DNA from: an uncultured bacterium
Lineage (GTDB): Bacteria; Desulfobacterota; Desulfobaccia; Desulfobaccales; 0-14-0-80-60-11
NCBI GenBank assembly: GCA_937943575.1
Contig: CALEAV010000016.1
Coordinates: forward strand, 1 to 38,548
Direction: 5' to 3'
DNA length: 38,548 bases
In this document: one piece after another, positions 1 to 8,636 of the stretch
Numbering within the stretch: the first letter of the stretch is position 1
Layout: each line of letters opens with the position of its first letter
Program-made: the position numbers and the translations under genes
Notes under the pieces: generated by a model
What the model was told of the DNA's origin: nothing
The model's input: the letters and a program-made list of their open reading frames with translations, nothing else
The model's database searches: none

Positions 1-1207
1 TGGCCCCCCGGCCGAGGAGGTGGGTGGCGAAGGAGTGGCGCAGCATGTGGGGGCTCACCCGGGGGAGGCCGCACTTGCGGGCGTAATCTCCCAGGAGCTT
101 CCAGAATCCCTGGCGGCTCAAACGGCCGCCCCGGCGGTTGACAAAGACATACGGGCTCATGCGCCCCTGGGCGCTGGGCGGCTTCTCACTTTGGGCCCGG
201 AACCGGGGATGGCGGCCCGGGGATTTCGGATTCGGGAGCTTGGACCCTGCACCCTGCACCAGGACCTGCCGCCCTTCCTGGAGATAGCGGCTGAGTTTGG
301 CCACCGCCGCCGGGGTCAAGGGCACGAGGCGCTCTTTGTTCCCCTTGCCGGTGACCCGGACCAGCCCCCGGGTGAGATCCACCTGGCGCAACGTCAGGCC
401 CACGAGCTCCGAGACCCTCAGGCCGGTGGCGTAGAGCACCTCCAGGAGGGCCGCATCCCGCTGGCCCAGGGGAGTGGCATCATCCGGAGCGTTGATCAGG
501 GCCTCCACCTGGGCCTCGCTCAGCACCTGGGGCAGCCGGGCCGGCAGCCGGGGGGCGGTGAGCAGCGCGGCGGGGTTGGCACTGAGCTCCCCCTCCCGCT
601 CCAGGAAGCGGAAAAAGCGCCTCAGGGCGGACAGGTGCCGGGCCCGGCTGCGGGCGGACAGGCCCCGGGCCTCCAGGAAACTCAGATAATCCCGCAGATC
701 GGTCAGGCTCACCTCCTCCCAGCCCCGGCGGCCTATGGCGGCCACGAAGCGGCGCAGCTCCTGGAGGTCCCGGGCGTAGGCCTCCAGGGTGAGGGGCGCC
801 AGGCCCCGCTCCACGCTTAGGTGGTGCAGGTAGCGCTCCAGGGCCTCGTCCAGGCGCTGGGGGGCTTCCCGGGCCAGCTCGGAGAGGAGTGTGCTCAGCT
901 CCTCATCCGAGAGCACCCGGGCGGCCGGGCCGGGGTGCGACGCCTCCTCCCGGGCGGCCAGGAAGCGGGCCAGGTGCCGGGCCAGCTCCCCCTGGCGGCG
1001 GCTTATGGGATCCTCCGCCTGAAGCAGCCACCGGGCCTGCTCCTCAAGCCAGGCCGGGTCCCATCCCTCCCGGGCCTGCCCCTGGGCCCGGGCAGTCAGG
1101 GCCTCCAGATCGGCGGCCGCAGCGGTCAGCTCAGCGGCGGACCAGCCCGCCTCTTCCAGATGCACCAGAAAAGCACCGGCTGCCGGTGGACGGATGGCCT
1201 CTTTCAT
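1..1207 (-). CDS. Tyrosine recombinase of the XerC/XerD family, 3' end cut by window
   Basis: Site-specific tyrosine recombinase, the type that resolves chromosome dimers at dif. About 402 codons are visible, read leftward from an ATG at 1207-1205; the C-terminal end lies outside the window. The core has an N-terminal SAM-like DNA-binding domain (around residues 120-205, RYLHHLSVERGLAPLTLEAY) and a catalytic domain with the first Arg in TGLRVSEL, the beta-hairpin Lys region GKGNKER and the HMLRHSFATHLL box giving His-x-x-Arg. The last His/Trp and the Tyr nucleophile should lie beyond base 1. Two things are odd. About 115 residues with no recognised domain precede the core (usual Xer length is about 300). 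A 25-30 residue Pro/Ser/Arg-rich insertion sits between the Lys region and FVNRRGGRLS. The family is certain. XerC versus XerD cannot be settled from the visible part. Divergent from rlmB. Confidence 0.88.
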   Translation of the reverse strand, partial: MKEAIRPPAAGAFLVHLEEAGWSAAELTAAAADLEALTARAQGQAREGWDPAWLEEQARWLLQAEDPISRRQGELARHLARFLAAREEASHPGPAARVLSDEELSTLLSELAREAPQRLDEALERYLHHLSVERGLAPLTLEAYARDLQELRRFVAAIGRRGWEEVSLTDLRDYLSFLEARGLSARSRARHLSALRRFFRFLEREGELSANPAALLTAPRLPARLPQVLSEAQVEALINAPDDATPLGQRDAALLEVLYATGLRVSELVGLTLRQVDLTRGLVRVTGKGNKERLVPLTPAAVAKLSRYLQEGRQVLVQGAGSKLPNPKSPGRHPRFRAQSEKPPSAQGRMSPYVFVNRRGGRLSRQGFWKLLGDYARKCGLPRVSPHMLRHSFATHLLGRGA

Positions 1208-1324
1208 GTGAGAGCCCCAGGCAACCAGGGGAGGGGACAAGAACGGGTCCGGGTTTCATCTCCCCGGGCGCCCGGTCAGGCGTCGCCCCGGGCCTTCCGG
1301 CGCCCGGCCGCCTGTGTCCTTCCC

Positions 1325-1352
1325 TTGGGGTTCTGGTATATTTGATTATAAT
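1325..1352 (+). promoter_or_regulatory. Probable sigma70 promoter for rlmB
   Basis: A perfect -10 hexamer TATAAT (1347-1352) lies 16 bp after TTGGGG (1325-1330), a weak -35. The -10 is inside the 10-bp palindrome GATTATAATC in an AT-rich island of otherwise GC-rich sequence, between the divergent recombinase and rlmB. Transcription would start near 1359, giving a leader of about 50 nt before the rlmB ATG. The palindrome also places a TATAAT on the minus strand, but I see no matching -35 for that direction. Confidence 0.5.
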
Positions 1353-1407
1353 CGTTATCGGGAGCGGTTGCGAAGACTCCCTGCGCCTCCCCCCGGTCTT
1401 CTGGTCC

Positions 1408-2178
1408 ATGACCCAGATCATCTACGGCCGCCATCCGGTGCTGACCGCCCTCCGGCACCGGGAAGCCTCCCTGGAGGAGGTTTTCCTGGCCGAGGGGCTG
1501 AAAGGCGCCTGGGTGGGGGAGATCACCCGGCTGGCCCGCAGCCGGGGCATCAGGCTGCGCCACCTCCCCAAGGCGGCCCTGGACCGGTTGAGCGGCACCC
1601 CCCGCCATCAGGGGGTGGCGGCCCGCCGGGCGGAGTTTGCCTATCTGTCCCTGGAGGAGCTCCTGGCCCGGTTGCAGAAAGGGCCTGAGGCCCCTTTGCT
1701 GGTGGCCGCGGACGGCCTCACCGATCCCATGAACCTGGGGAATCTGGCCCGCAGCGCCCTGGCCGCCGGGGCCCAGGCCCTGATCATCCCCAAGGATCGG
1801 GCCGTGGGCGTGACCCCTGCGGTCCTCAAGGCCGCGGCCGGCGCCCTGGAGGTTCTGCCCGTCTGCCGGGTGACCAACCTGGCCGACGCCCTCCGCCTCC
1901 TCAAGGAGCAGGGCCTCCGGGTGGTGGGCACCGACGCCGGGGCCGCCGGGAGTCTCTACGAGGTGGACCTCACCGGGCCCCTGGTCCTGGTCATCGGCGG
2001 CGAGGACCAGGGGATCAGGCCCCGGGTGCGGCAGCAGTGCGAGGTGCTGGCGGCCATCCCCATGGCCTGCGCCGCGGTGAGTTCCCTCAACGCCGCCGCC
2101 GCCGGGGCGGTGGCCCTCTTTGAGGCCCGCCGCCAGCGGCTGGCCAAAAGCCGGCTGGCGGAGGTCTCCTCCCCTTGA
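1408..2178 (+). CDS. rlmB: 23S rRNA 2'-O-methyltransferase, RlmB/TrmH family (SPOUT)
   Basis: SAM-dependent RNA 2'-O-ribose methyltransferase of the TrmH/SpoU family, most like RlmB, which methylates G2251 of 23S rRNA. At 256 residues it matches the usual 240-260. The N-terminus (IYGRHPVLTALR) is the characteristic substrate-binding domain opening. The trefoil-knot SPOUT motifs follow: DGLTDPMNLGNLARSA (motif 1, with the conserved Asn and Arg), LVIGGEDQGIRP (motif 2) and IPMACAAVSSLNAAAAGAV (motif 3). The frame stays open far upstream, but homology starts exactly at the ATG at 1408, so the upstream part is not coding. A promoter lies about 55 bp before it. Family membership is certain; the exact target nucleotide is inferred, since related enzymes modify other rRNA or tRNA positions. 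Confidence 0.92.
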   Translation: MTQIIYGRHPVLTALRHREASLEEVFLAEGLKGAWVGEITRLARSRGIRLRHLPKAALDRLSGTPRHQGVAARRAEFAYLSLEELLARLQKGPEAPLLVAADGLTDPMNLGNLARSALAAGAQALIIPKDRAVGVTPAVLKAAAGALEVLPVCRVTNLADALRLLKEQGLRVVGTDAGAAGSLYEVDLTGPLVLVIGGEDQGIRPRVRQQCEVLAAIPMACAAVSSLNAAAAGAVALFEARRQRLAKSRLAEVSSP

Positions 2179-2205
2179 CCGGATTTTCTGCGGATGGGAT
2201 GACAG

Positions 2206-3384
2206 ATGAGCGAGCGACGCACCGTGCATATGATCTGGCAGCTTGCCTGGCAGAGTCAGGAAGCGAGCCATGTGGAGGAATTTTTCGTGCCCCTGAGTCT
2301 GTATCGGGATGCCGATCTCCTGCCGGAGTCCCTCAAAGCCGCCCTGGATGGCTGGGAGGCGGGGCGGCAGGTCAGCCTCACCATCAGACCCGGGGAGATT
2401 CTCCCGGCCTATGACCCGAAGCGGGTCTTCACTTTTGCCCGTCAGCAGTTCCAGGGCGGGGCGGTGCAGCCCCGCTTCGGCCGCTACTACCCCCGGGGGC
2501 TGCTGGCCGGATATTACGGCAATCCCCTGCCTTTTCGCTGCATCGGGGTGGACTCCCAGGAACTGCAGGCCGATTTCAATCACCCCTTCTCCTCCCATGC
2601 CTTTTCCCTCACAGCCACCATTACCGGCGAGGCCAGGGAGAGCGGCGGCACCGGGGGGCAATGCCTGGACTGGTTCGATGTGGCCACCAGCGGCCCGGGC
2701 ATGCAGGCCCGCTGGCAGGGACAGCCCACGGATTTCTTCCGGGACAACCCCTTCGGCCGCCGGGATATCTCCAGCGACGCCCGCTTCTATGAGGAGCCCC
2801 GCCTGGTGAGCCACGTGGACGCCAAGGCCCAGGAGCTCCTCCAGGGTCTGTATGCCCGCCTGCTCACGCCGGAGATGGAGATCCTCGACCTGATGAGCAG
2901 CTGGCAGAGCCACCTGCCCCCAAAGTGGGCCCCCAAAACCCTCATCGGCCTGGGCCTCAATGAAAAGGAGCTCCAGGCCAACCCGCAGCTCACGGGCCAC
3001 GTCCTGCACGACCTCAACCAGGACCCCCGACTCCCCTTCGAGGCGGCAAGCTTCGGGGCGGTGATCTGCAACCTGTCGGTGGAGTACCTCATCCGGCCCT
3101 TTGAGGTCTTTGCCGAGTGCGCCCGGGTGCTGAAGCCCGGGGGGCTTTTGGTGCACACCTTCTCCCACCGCTGGTTTCCCCCCAAGGTCATCAGGATCTG
3201 GACCGAACTCACTGAATTTGAGCGGGTGGGGCTGGTCCTGGAGTATTTCCTCAAAGACGGCCTCTTTACGGAGCTGCACACCTTCTCCTCCCGCAACTGG
3301 CCCAGGCCTCCGGAGGACCGCTACTTTCCCCAGGCCCGGCAGGCGGATCCCATCTATGCGGTGTGGGGGAGGAAGGCCGGGTGA
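2206..3384 (+). CDS. FKBP/SlyD-like domain fused to a class I methyltransferase domain
   Basis: A 392-residue protein in two parts. Residues about 30-145 read like a SlyD-type FKBP: LPESLKAALDGWEAGRQVSL matches the SlyD segment around the flap, and DFNHPF with a following beta-strand matches the SlyD DFNHPLAG signature. Residues about 215-360 are a class I SAM methyltransferase: the motif I region ILDLMSSWQSHLP is divergent (no GxGxG), then a conserved LNEKELQANPQL, LPFEAASFGAVICNLSVEYL (motif IV region) and CARVLKPGGLLVHTFSHR (post-motif). The methyltransferase half resembles a conserved cyanobacterial/plant family of unknown substrate. It lies 27 bp after rlmB and overlaps the next gene by 4 bp. 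Both domain calls come from memory of motifs. Substrate and PPIase activity are unknown, so no function is assigned beyond the folds. Confidence 0.75.
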   Translation: MSERRTVHMIWQLAWQSQEASHVEEFFVPLSLYRDADLLPESLKAALDGWEAGRQVSLTIRPGEILPAYDPKRVFTFARQQFQGGAVQPRFGRYYPRGLLAGYYGNPLPFRCIGVDSQELQADFNHPFSSHAFSLTATITGEARESGGTGGQCLDWFDVATSGPGMQARWQGQPTDFFRDNPFGRRDISSDARFYEEPRLVSHVDAKAQELLQGLYARLLTPEMEILDLMSSWQSHLPPKWAPKTLIGLGLNEKELQANPQLTGHVLHDLNQDPRLPFEAASFGAVICNLSVEYLIRPFEVFAECARVLKPGGLLVHTFSHRWFPPKVIRIWTELTEFERVGLVLEYFLKDGLFTELHTFSSRNWPRPPEDRYFPQARQADPIYAVWGRKAG

Positions 3385-4415
3385 GGGAGCCCACCTCCAT
3401 CATCCTCATCCGGCGGGACAACATCGGGGACCTGGTGTGCACCACCCCGGCGTTGGCGGCGCTGCGCCAGGCCTTCCCCCGGGCCCGGCTGGCGCTGCTG
3501 GCCAACACCTATAACGCCGTGATCCTCCGGGGCCACCCTGACCTGGATGCACTTTACACGGTGCAGAAGCCCAAGCATCTCCCTGAGCGGGCCAGGGCGG
3601 CGGTCCTGTGGGAGAACGTCCGGGTGTATCGGCGGATCCGCCGGGAGGGATTTGAGGCGGCCGTGGCCTGCGGCTCTTTCACGCCCACCCTGGCGCACCA
3701 CACCTTCTTCACCGGCGCCCGGGTGCGCCTGGGCTATGTGCGCCGGCCGCTGCGCTTTCCCTGGTACACCCACCCCCTGCCGGAGCCCTGGGATCCCTGC
3801 CATGAGGTGGAGAAGGTCCACCGCCTGCTCCGGCCCTTGGGGGTGACGGGGGCGCCGGGGCCCCTGCGCCTCTTTCCGGAGCCCCGGGAGCTGGCCCGCT
3901 TCCGGGCAGAGGCGTTGGTCCACCCCGCCACCGCGGGCAAATCCCTCATCGCCGTGGCCATCAGCGCCCGCACGCCCAACAAGTGCTGGCCCCTGGAGCG
4001 TTTTGCCGGGCTCATTGAGGCGCTCTTGGCGGACGGCCGTCTGGGGGTGGTGCTGCTGTGGGCCCCGGGGTCGGCCCACAACCCCCTTTTCCCCGGGGAT
4101 GATGAGGCCGCGGCGGGCCTCCAGGCCCGGTTCGGCGAGGGGGTCCTGGCCTATCCCACTCCCGGCCTGCCGGCCCTGGTGGCGGCCCTGTTCGGGGTGG
4201 ATCTGGTGGTGACCCCGGACACCGGCTCCCTGCACATCGCCGCCGCGGCGGGGAAACCCACCGTGGCGGTGATGCCCCCGGAGAACGTGGCCGGCTGGCA
4301 CCCGTGGCGGACGCCCTCCCGGGTGCTCACCGACCCGGCCGGGGTGGCCGCCGTCCCCACCGCCGCGGTGCTGGCTGCGGTCAGGGAGTTGTCTGCCCTC
4401 CATCTCGGCCTTTAG
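3381..4415 (+). CDS. Glycosyltransferase family 9 (heptosyltransferase-like)
   Basis: Glycosyltransferase of family GT9, the ADP-heptose:LPS heptosyltransferase superfamily, likely acting on lipopolysaccharide core or a related surface glycan at the inner face of the cytoplasmic membrane. The N-terminus RRDNIGDLVCTTPALAALR is the GT9 opening with the catalytic Asp and the nucleotide-loop region. The C-terminal domain has VVTPDTGSLHIAAAAGKPTV, the classic donor-binding motif with the conserved Asp and His. I chose the GTG at 3381 because it overlaps the TGA of the previous gene (GTGA) and follows a strong GGAGGAAGG Shine-Dalgarno sequence; this gives 344 residues, usual for the family. A GTG six codons earlier is in frame but sits on the ribosome-binding site. 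It is translationally coupled to the FKBP-methyltransferase gene. The exact sugar is not readable. Confidence 0.88.
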   Translation: MREPTSIILIRRDNIGDLVCTTPALAALRQAFPRARLALLANTYNAVILRGHPDLDALYTVQKPKHLPERARAAVLWENVRVYRRIRREGFEAAVACGSFTPTLAHHTFFTGARVRLGYVRRPLRFPWYTHPLPEPWDPCHEVEKVHRLLRPLGVTGAPGPLRLFPEPRELARFRAEALVHPATAGKSLIAVAISARTPNKCWPLERFAGLIEALLADGRLGVVLLWAPGSAHNPLFPGDDEAAAGLQARFGEGVLAYPTPGLPALVAALFGVDLVVTPDTGSLHIAAAAGKPTVAVMPPENVAGWHPWRTPSRVLTDPAGVAAVPTAAVLAAVRELSALHLGL

Positions 4416-4600
4416 GGATGGTCCAAGGCCCCCGTGGGGTGGCAGGCCCCCCCCGGGGGTTTCCGGCCCCCAGGCCACCGCCCGGGGGCTGCCGAGGACC
4501 CTCCCGCCTCTCCCCGCCTTGGACTTTCCCTTGTGAACCGGGAAGGGACCTGGGCCCTCTCACCAGGGGCCAGGGAGGGCTCAGGAGCACTGAGGGAGGG

Positions 4601-6745
4601 TCAACCGAGGATGACAATCCCCAGATAGCCGTCCACGGTGAGGGCGTCCCCGGTGTGGATGCGGCGGGTGGCGTCAGGCACGCCGGTGACGCAGGGGATG
4701 CCGTATTCCCGGGCGATGATGGAGCCGTGGATGAGCATGCCGCCCCGGCGCTCCACGATGGCCGCCGCCAACGGCACCACCAGGGTCATGCCCGGATCCA
4801 GGGCGTCGCACACCAGGATCTCCCCCGCCCGGAACTGAAAGAGCCCTTCGGGCCGGAGGACCACCCGGGCCGGGCCCCGGGCCACCCCCGGGCTGGCGGG
4901 TTGGCCGATGAGCTGCCGGGTCTTCAGGCGGCCGAGGCCCGTGATCGCGACACCCCCCGGCTGCTCTGCCGGGGTGGCCGTCAACTCGGCCCACAGCTCC
5001 TGGACCTCCGGCGCCAGCTCCTTAAGGTCTCCGCCCCGCCGCCGGTACTCCTCCAGGGCCCGGAGAAATTGGGCCCCAATCCTCCCCAGATACAGGTTGT
5101 CATCGTCCCGGAGGCGGTAGCTGGCCCGGGCCAGCTCCAGGTACTGGGCCATCTCCTCCCGTTTCCCGCCCCTGAACCGGGAGAGGAACTGCCCCTTAAG
5201 GGCCTCCACCTCCCGGGGGTCGAAGCGCTCCGCCTGGACGGGTCTGCGGGCCATCTCCTCCAGGAGATGCGCCAGGCCCCCGGAGGTGAGGCCGCAGGTG
5301 TTCGCGCCGCAGGCCAGGTCCCCGAATTCCCCCATGAAGGCACGCCAGAGGGGTTCCAGGCCCGGATCCTTCACCTGCCCGCGGCGCACCTCCTCGAGGA
5401 GCTCCGGCCGCTCCCGCACCCGGGCGGCCATCTCCAGGAGCAGGCGGTTGCGCCGCAGGGCCAGCATGCCCGCGGCGCCCAGCAGATCCAGGAATTCATA
5501 GGGGTCCCGGGGCTTCACCGCATCGGTGTAGAGCTGCCCGAAGAGCCTGACGCCGTGGGCCAGGGGGATGAAATCCTCCCAATACACCTTTTTCCATTGG
5601 CGATAGAGGCGGCCGCGGCGGAGGATCTCTTCCCGGAGTGATGCCGTATCCAGTTCCGCCAGGGAGTGGGACGCCAGCTCCCGCGCTTCCCGGTCCATGG
5701 CGGGCAGGAGCTCCTCTTCCACCTTCCGGCGCAGGGCCGTGAGATTGCCGAAACTGCGCCTCAGGCTCAGGTACCAGGAGCGCCGGTCGCCCTCCCCGCC
5801 GGGGGGCGGCGTGCTGATGGGCCGGGACTGGAGGACCACCAGACGGCCCTCCTGCCATGTCCACTCCACATCCTGGGGCGTGCCGAAAATCTCTTCAAGC
5901 CGCCGCAGCAGCCGGAAAATCTGGTCCACCTCCGCCTCGCTCAGGGGCGGCACTTCCCGTTTTTCCGGAGCCAGTTCGGCCAGGCGCACGCCTTCCCGGC
6001 CCGGGAGGAGCACCTCCCCTTTGGGTGCCGCCCGGTAGTCCACAATCCGTCCGGTGGCCCGGTCCAGCAGCCAGCGGTCCGGCTCCACCGTGCCGTCCAC
6101 CAGGCCCTGGTTCAACCCGTACACGGCCTCGATCACGGCTTGGGAGGGGTCCTGGGGGTTCAGGCCGAAGGCCACGCCGGACCGGTCCCCGGCCACCATC
6201 TCCTGGATGACCGCGGCCATGGCGCTGGTGCGCACGTCCAGCCCCAGTTCCCGGCGGTAGAGGAGGGCGCCATCGGACCACAGGGAGGCCCAGACCAGCT
6301 TGAGATGCTCCAGAACCGCCTGAAGGCCCGCCACATTGACGAAGGAGGCGTGCAGGCCGGCAAAGGAAGCCCGGCGGGAATCCTCCCCCGGGGCCGAGGA
6401 CCTGACCACGCAGCGCGCCGGCAGGTGAGGCCCCAGGGCGTCGTGCAGGCGGGCCTCCAGGCCCGGGGGGAGGGGGGTGGTGAGAAAGAGGTGCCGCAAG
6501 CGCAGGGCCAGGTCCCAGATCTCCTCCCAGCGCAGCTCCTGGAAGGGTTTCCGCCGCAGTTCCAACAGGATGCGGCCCCGCAGGCCCGTGAGACCCACGA
6601 ACTCCTCATACGCCCGGGTGGTGACGATGAGGGTGGTGGGGACCGGCAGGCCATGCCGCTTGAGCGCCGCCAGGGCGAAGCCCTTGCCCCCCACACCGCG
6701 TCGGTGGCGCGGCTTGACCTCCTCCAGACGCAGCACCAGGTTCAT
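4601..6745 (-). CDS. PEP/pyruvate-binding enzyme: ATP-grasp plus swivelling phosphohistidine domain
   Basis: A 714-residue member of the PEP synthase/pyruvate phosphate dikinase superfamily. Residues 1-310 are the ATP-grasp PPDK_N domain (VGGKGFALAALKRHGLPVP at the start; VVRSSAPGEDSRRASFAGL with the ATP-binding Arg; DVEWTWQEGRLVVLQSRPI at its end). Residues about 330-600 are a helical middle domain. The C-terminus is the swivelling domain with the phosphorylated His in GGMLIHGSIIAREYGIPCVT. There is no C-terminal PEP-binding TIM barrel, so it is not a normal PpsA. The order ATP-grasp, middle domain, His domain is that of rifampicin phosphotransferase and related enzymes that phosphorylate a small molecule with ATP. 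The substrate is unknown. It is the last gene of a minus operon, overlapping the PNPOx-like gene by 4 bp (ATGA). Confidence 0.82.
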   Translation of the reverse strand: MNLVLRLEEVKPRHRRGVGGKGFALAALKRHGLPVPTTLIVTTRAYEEFVGLTGLRGRILLELRRKPFQELRWEEIWDLALRLRHLFLTTPLPPGLEARLHDALGPHLPARCVVRSSAPGEDSRRASFAGLHASFVNVAGLQAVLEHLKLVWASLWSDGALLYRRELGLDVRTSAMAAVIQEMVAGDRSGVAFGLNPQDPSQAVIEAVYGLNQGLVDGTVEPDRWLLDRATGRIVDYRAAPKGEVLLPGREGVRLAELAPEKREVPPLSEAEVDQIFRLLRRLEEIFGTPQDVEWTWQEGRLVVLQSRPISTPPPGGEGDRRSWYLSLRRSFGNLTALRRKVEEELLPAMDREARELASHSLAELDTASLREEILRRGRLYRQWKKVYWEDFIPLAHGVRLFGQLYTDAVKPRDPYEFLDLLGAAGMLALRRNRLLLEMAARVRERPELLEEVRRGQVKDPGLEPLWRAFMGEFGDLACGANTCGLTSGGLAHLLEEMARRPVQAERFDPREVEALKGQFLSRFRGGKREEMAQYLELARASYRLRDDDNLYLGRIGAQFLRALEEYRRRGGDLKELAPEVQELWAELTATPAEQPGGVAITGLGRLKTRQLIGQPASPGVARGPARVVLRPEGLFQFRAGEILVCDALDPGMTLVVPLAAAIVERRGGMLIHGSIIAREYGIPCVTGVPDATRRIHTGDALTVDGYLGIVILG

Positions 6746-7203
6746 GGAGCGGGAATCACCTCATGCACCTCCTGGAAGCGGGTCACCAGGATATACTTCT
6801 CCACCCGAACCCTCAGGAGGGCGCAGGTGGGGGCGGTGACAAAGTCCCGCAGATAGGGATGCCGGGCAAGGAAGATGGCCTGATATCGCTCCCGCTCAGG
6901 ACCCAAAACCTCGGCTGCGGTCCCCAGGATGGTGACCGCCGCGGCCTCGCCGAAGTCCGTCTCCCGGTTGCTGCGGTTGTCCACTATCAGGGCCACCCGG
7001 GGCTCGGCCGCCAGGTTGGCGAACTTCCGGGTGGCCCGGGTGGTGGCGAACACGATCTCTTTCAGGTCTGCGGTGGCGGCAAAGGCGATGAGGTTGGCGT
7101 AGGGCCGCCGGGGCTCCTCCGCGGCCAGGGTGGCCAGCACTGCCAGCCGCTGACTGGCGAATAGTTCGGTGAGAATCCGCTTAACCTCCACCGCCTCGGT
7201 CAT
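6742..7203 (-). CDS. Pyridoxamine 5'-phosphate oxidase-like flavoprotein
   Basis: A 153-residue protein of the split beta-barrel FMN-binding superfamily (PNPOx-like). Features seen: the opening LFASQRLAVLATLAAEEPRRPYANLIAFA, given here only in outline (residues about 12-40), the ATTRATRKFANLAAEPRVAL region (typical for the strand-loop-helix that binds FMN phosphate), VALIVDN, and a conserved GTAAEV strand near residue 98. Such proteins reduce or oxidise diverse small molecules, or bind F420 or heme; the true substrate is not readable. Two ATGs lie side by side. I prefer the second because the Shine-Dalgarno GGGGAGG sits only 3 nt from the first. It is between the FAD oxidoreductase (30 bp upstream) and the ATP-grasp enzyme (4-bp overlap), so the three are probably co-transcribed. 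Confidence 0.8.
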   Translation of the reverse strand: MTEAVEVKRILTELFASQRLAVLATLAAEEPRRPYANLIAFAATADLKEIVFATTRATRKFANLAAEPRVALIVDNRSNRETDFGEAAAVTILGTAAEVLGPERERYQAIFLARHPYLRDFVTAPTCALLRVRVEKYILVTRFQEVHEVIPAP

Positions 7204-7236
7204 CATCCACCTCCCCCACCCTCCCGGCCGCCGGGT

Positions 7237-8478
7237 TCATGAACCGAGCTCCTGCAGGACCGCCTCCCCGGCCCGGCGGCCCGAGACCATGGCCCACTGG
7301 ATGGAGGAGAGCCCCCGGTATTCGCCGCAGGCAAAGAGCCCGGGACGGAGGCGCACCGGCTGGTCCAGGGGGTGCAGAGTCGGCGGGCGCTGCTCCGGGA
7401 GGGCTTTTTCAATCCGATACAGCCGCACCAGCCGCCAGTCCTGGACCTGGGGGCCGAACCAGCGGCGGAGCTGCGCCCGGCTGAGGGCCTCCAGCTCCGG
7501 GTCGGGGAGATCAGGATTCCCCACCACCGTGGCCTGGATCAGGGCCCGGCCCGGCGGCGCATACGTGGGGGCCACATTGCTTAACACCGCCAGGTTGGTG
7601 ACCGGGCCGGTATTTTCCCCGTCCAGCACCAGGAGGGGCTCCATGATGGGAGGGCGGTGGGCGGCAAAGTAGAGGCAGGTGCAGGCCACGGTGGGGAAGG
7701 GCCGCCCCTCCCCCAGCAGGCGGGCGGTTTCGCCTCCATCGGCGGCCAGGACTACGACCCGGGCGGGGATCTCCTCCCCGGTGGCCAGGATTACCCTGCC
7801 CTCCTCCAGCCGGGCCACCGGCGAGTTAAGCCTGATGCTCCCGGGCGGCAGCGGCTCAGCCAGCTGGGCCGGGATGGCCCCCATCCCTTGGGCGGGGAGG
7901 GCCGCCTCCCCTTCCGCCAGCATGCGGAAGACGAACTCGAACATGCGGCTGGTGGCGGCAAGCTCCCGGTCGAAAAACACGCCGCTGAAAAAGGGCCGGA
8001 AGAAGCGCTCGATCATGGAGTCGGAAAAGCCCTGAGCCTTAAGGGCTGCCAGGGTGGAGGTCTCCGGCCGCCGGAAGAGGTCCTCCACGGTGCCCCGGCA
8101 GATCCGCCAGCGCAGCCGGGCCACTCTGAGCTTGTCGGCGAAGGTGCCGATGGGGGAGAGCAGGGTGGCAAGGAGGTGCTGCGGCTGGCGCCACGGGTCC
8201 GCCACCCGGTGCAGGCGGCCCTTAAGATACACCAGGGCGCCGGGGGAGAAGGGTCTGAGGTCCAGGGCCCGGTAATCCAGGACCCGCCGGGCCTCAGGAT
8301 AGGCGGTCTGCAGCACCTGGAAGCCCCGGTCCAGGAGAAAGCCCTCCACCCGGTCGGTGCGCACCCGGCCGCCGATGCCGTCCGCGGCCTCCAGAATCAG
8401 GAAGGGGATGCCGGCCTGGCACAGCGTGCGGGCGCAGCACAGGCCCGCCAGACCGGCGCCGACGATAATGACTTTCAT
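7237..8478 (-). CDS. FAD-dependent amine oxidase/phytoene desaturase-like oxidoreductase
   Basis: A 413-residue flavoprotein of the NAD(P)/FAD-dependent oxidoreductase family (protoporphyrinogen oxidase, monoamine oxidase and phytoene desaturase fold). The N-terminus VIIVGAGLAGLCCARTL is the dinucleotide-binding GxGxxG, followed by LILEAADGIGGRVRTD, which carries the acidic ribose ligand and the GGR(V)xT motif of this family. A second FAD-contact motif near the C-terminus is LFACGEYRGLSSIQWAMVSG (the region that closes over the isoalloxazine). The substrate is unknown. It is probably the first gene of the minus operon ending at 4601, and is divergent from the small zinc-ribbon gene at 8637; the 158-bp gap between them should hold both promoters, but I found no convincing hexamer pair there. 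Confidence 0.85.
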   Translation of the reverse strand: MKVIIVGAGLAGLCCARTLCQAGIPFLILEAADGIGGRVRTDRVEGFLLDRGFQVLQTAYPEARRVLDYRALDLRPFSPGALVYLKGRLHRVADPWRQPQHLLATLLSPIGTFADKLRVARLRWRICRGTVEDLFRRPETSTLAALKAQGFSDSMIERFFRPFFSGVFFDRELAATSRMFEFVFRMLAEGEAALPAQGMGAIPAQLAEPLPPGSIRLNSPVARLEEGRVILATGEEIPARVVVLAADGGETARLLGEGRPFPTVACTCLYFAAHRPPIMEPLLVLDGENTGPVTNLAVLSNVAPTYAPPGRALIQATVVGNPDLPDPELEALSRAQLRRWFGPQVQDWRLVRLYRIEKALPEQRPPTLHPLDQPVRLRPGLFACGEYRGLSSIQWAMVSGRRAGEAVLQELGS

Positions 8479-8636
8479 AGGCGCCCTTTCTCGTCAGGGG
8501 CTGACGGTGGATCGCCACCCCTGGACGATGACTTCAGCCGCCGGGACAGTTCCAACAAAAATCCCGTGGGGGGGAGTTGCCTCGAGAAAATTACTGATTA
8601 TGTTTCAGGATAAATTCCGGTTGAGGAGGATGCAAC

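Noticed and set aside
889-1407. Upstream extension of the rlmB frame
   Set aside because: Open only because of base composition; Pro/Gly-rich without homology and it overlaps the recombinase gene.
1276-3279. 667-codon open frame on the minus strand opposite rlmB and the FKBP-methyltransferase gene
   Set aside because: A product of high GC: Gly/Pro/His-rich, no motif, and it lies over two well-supported plus genes.
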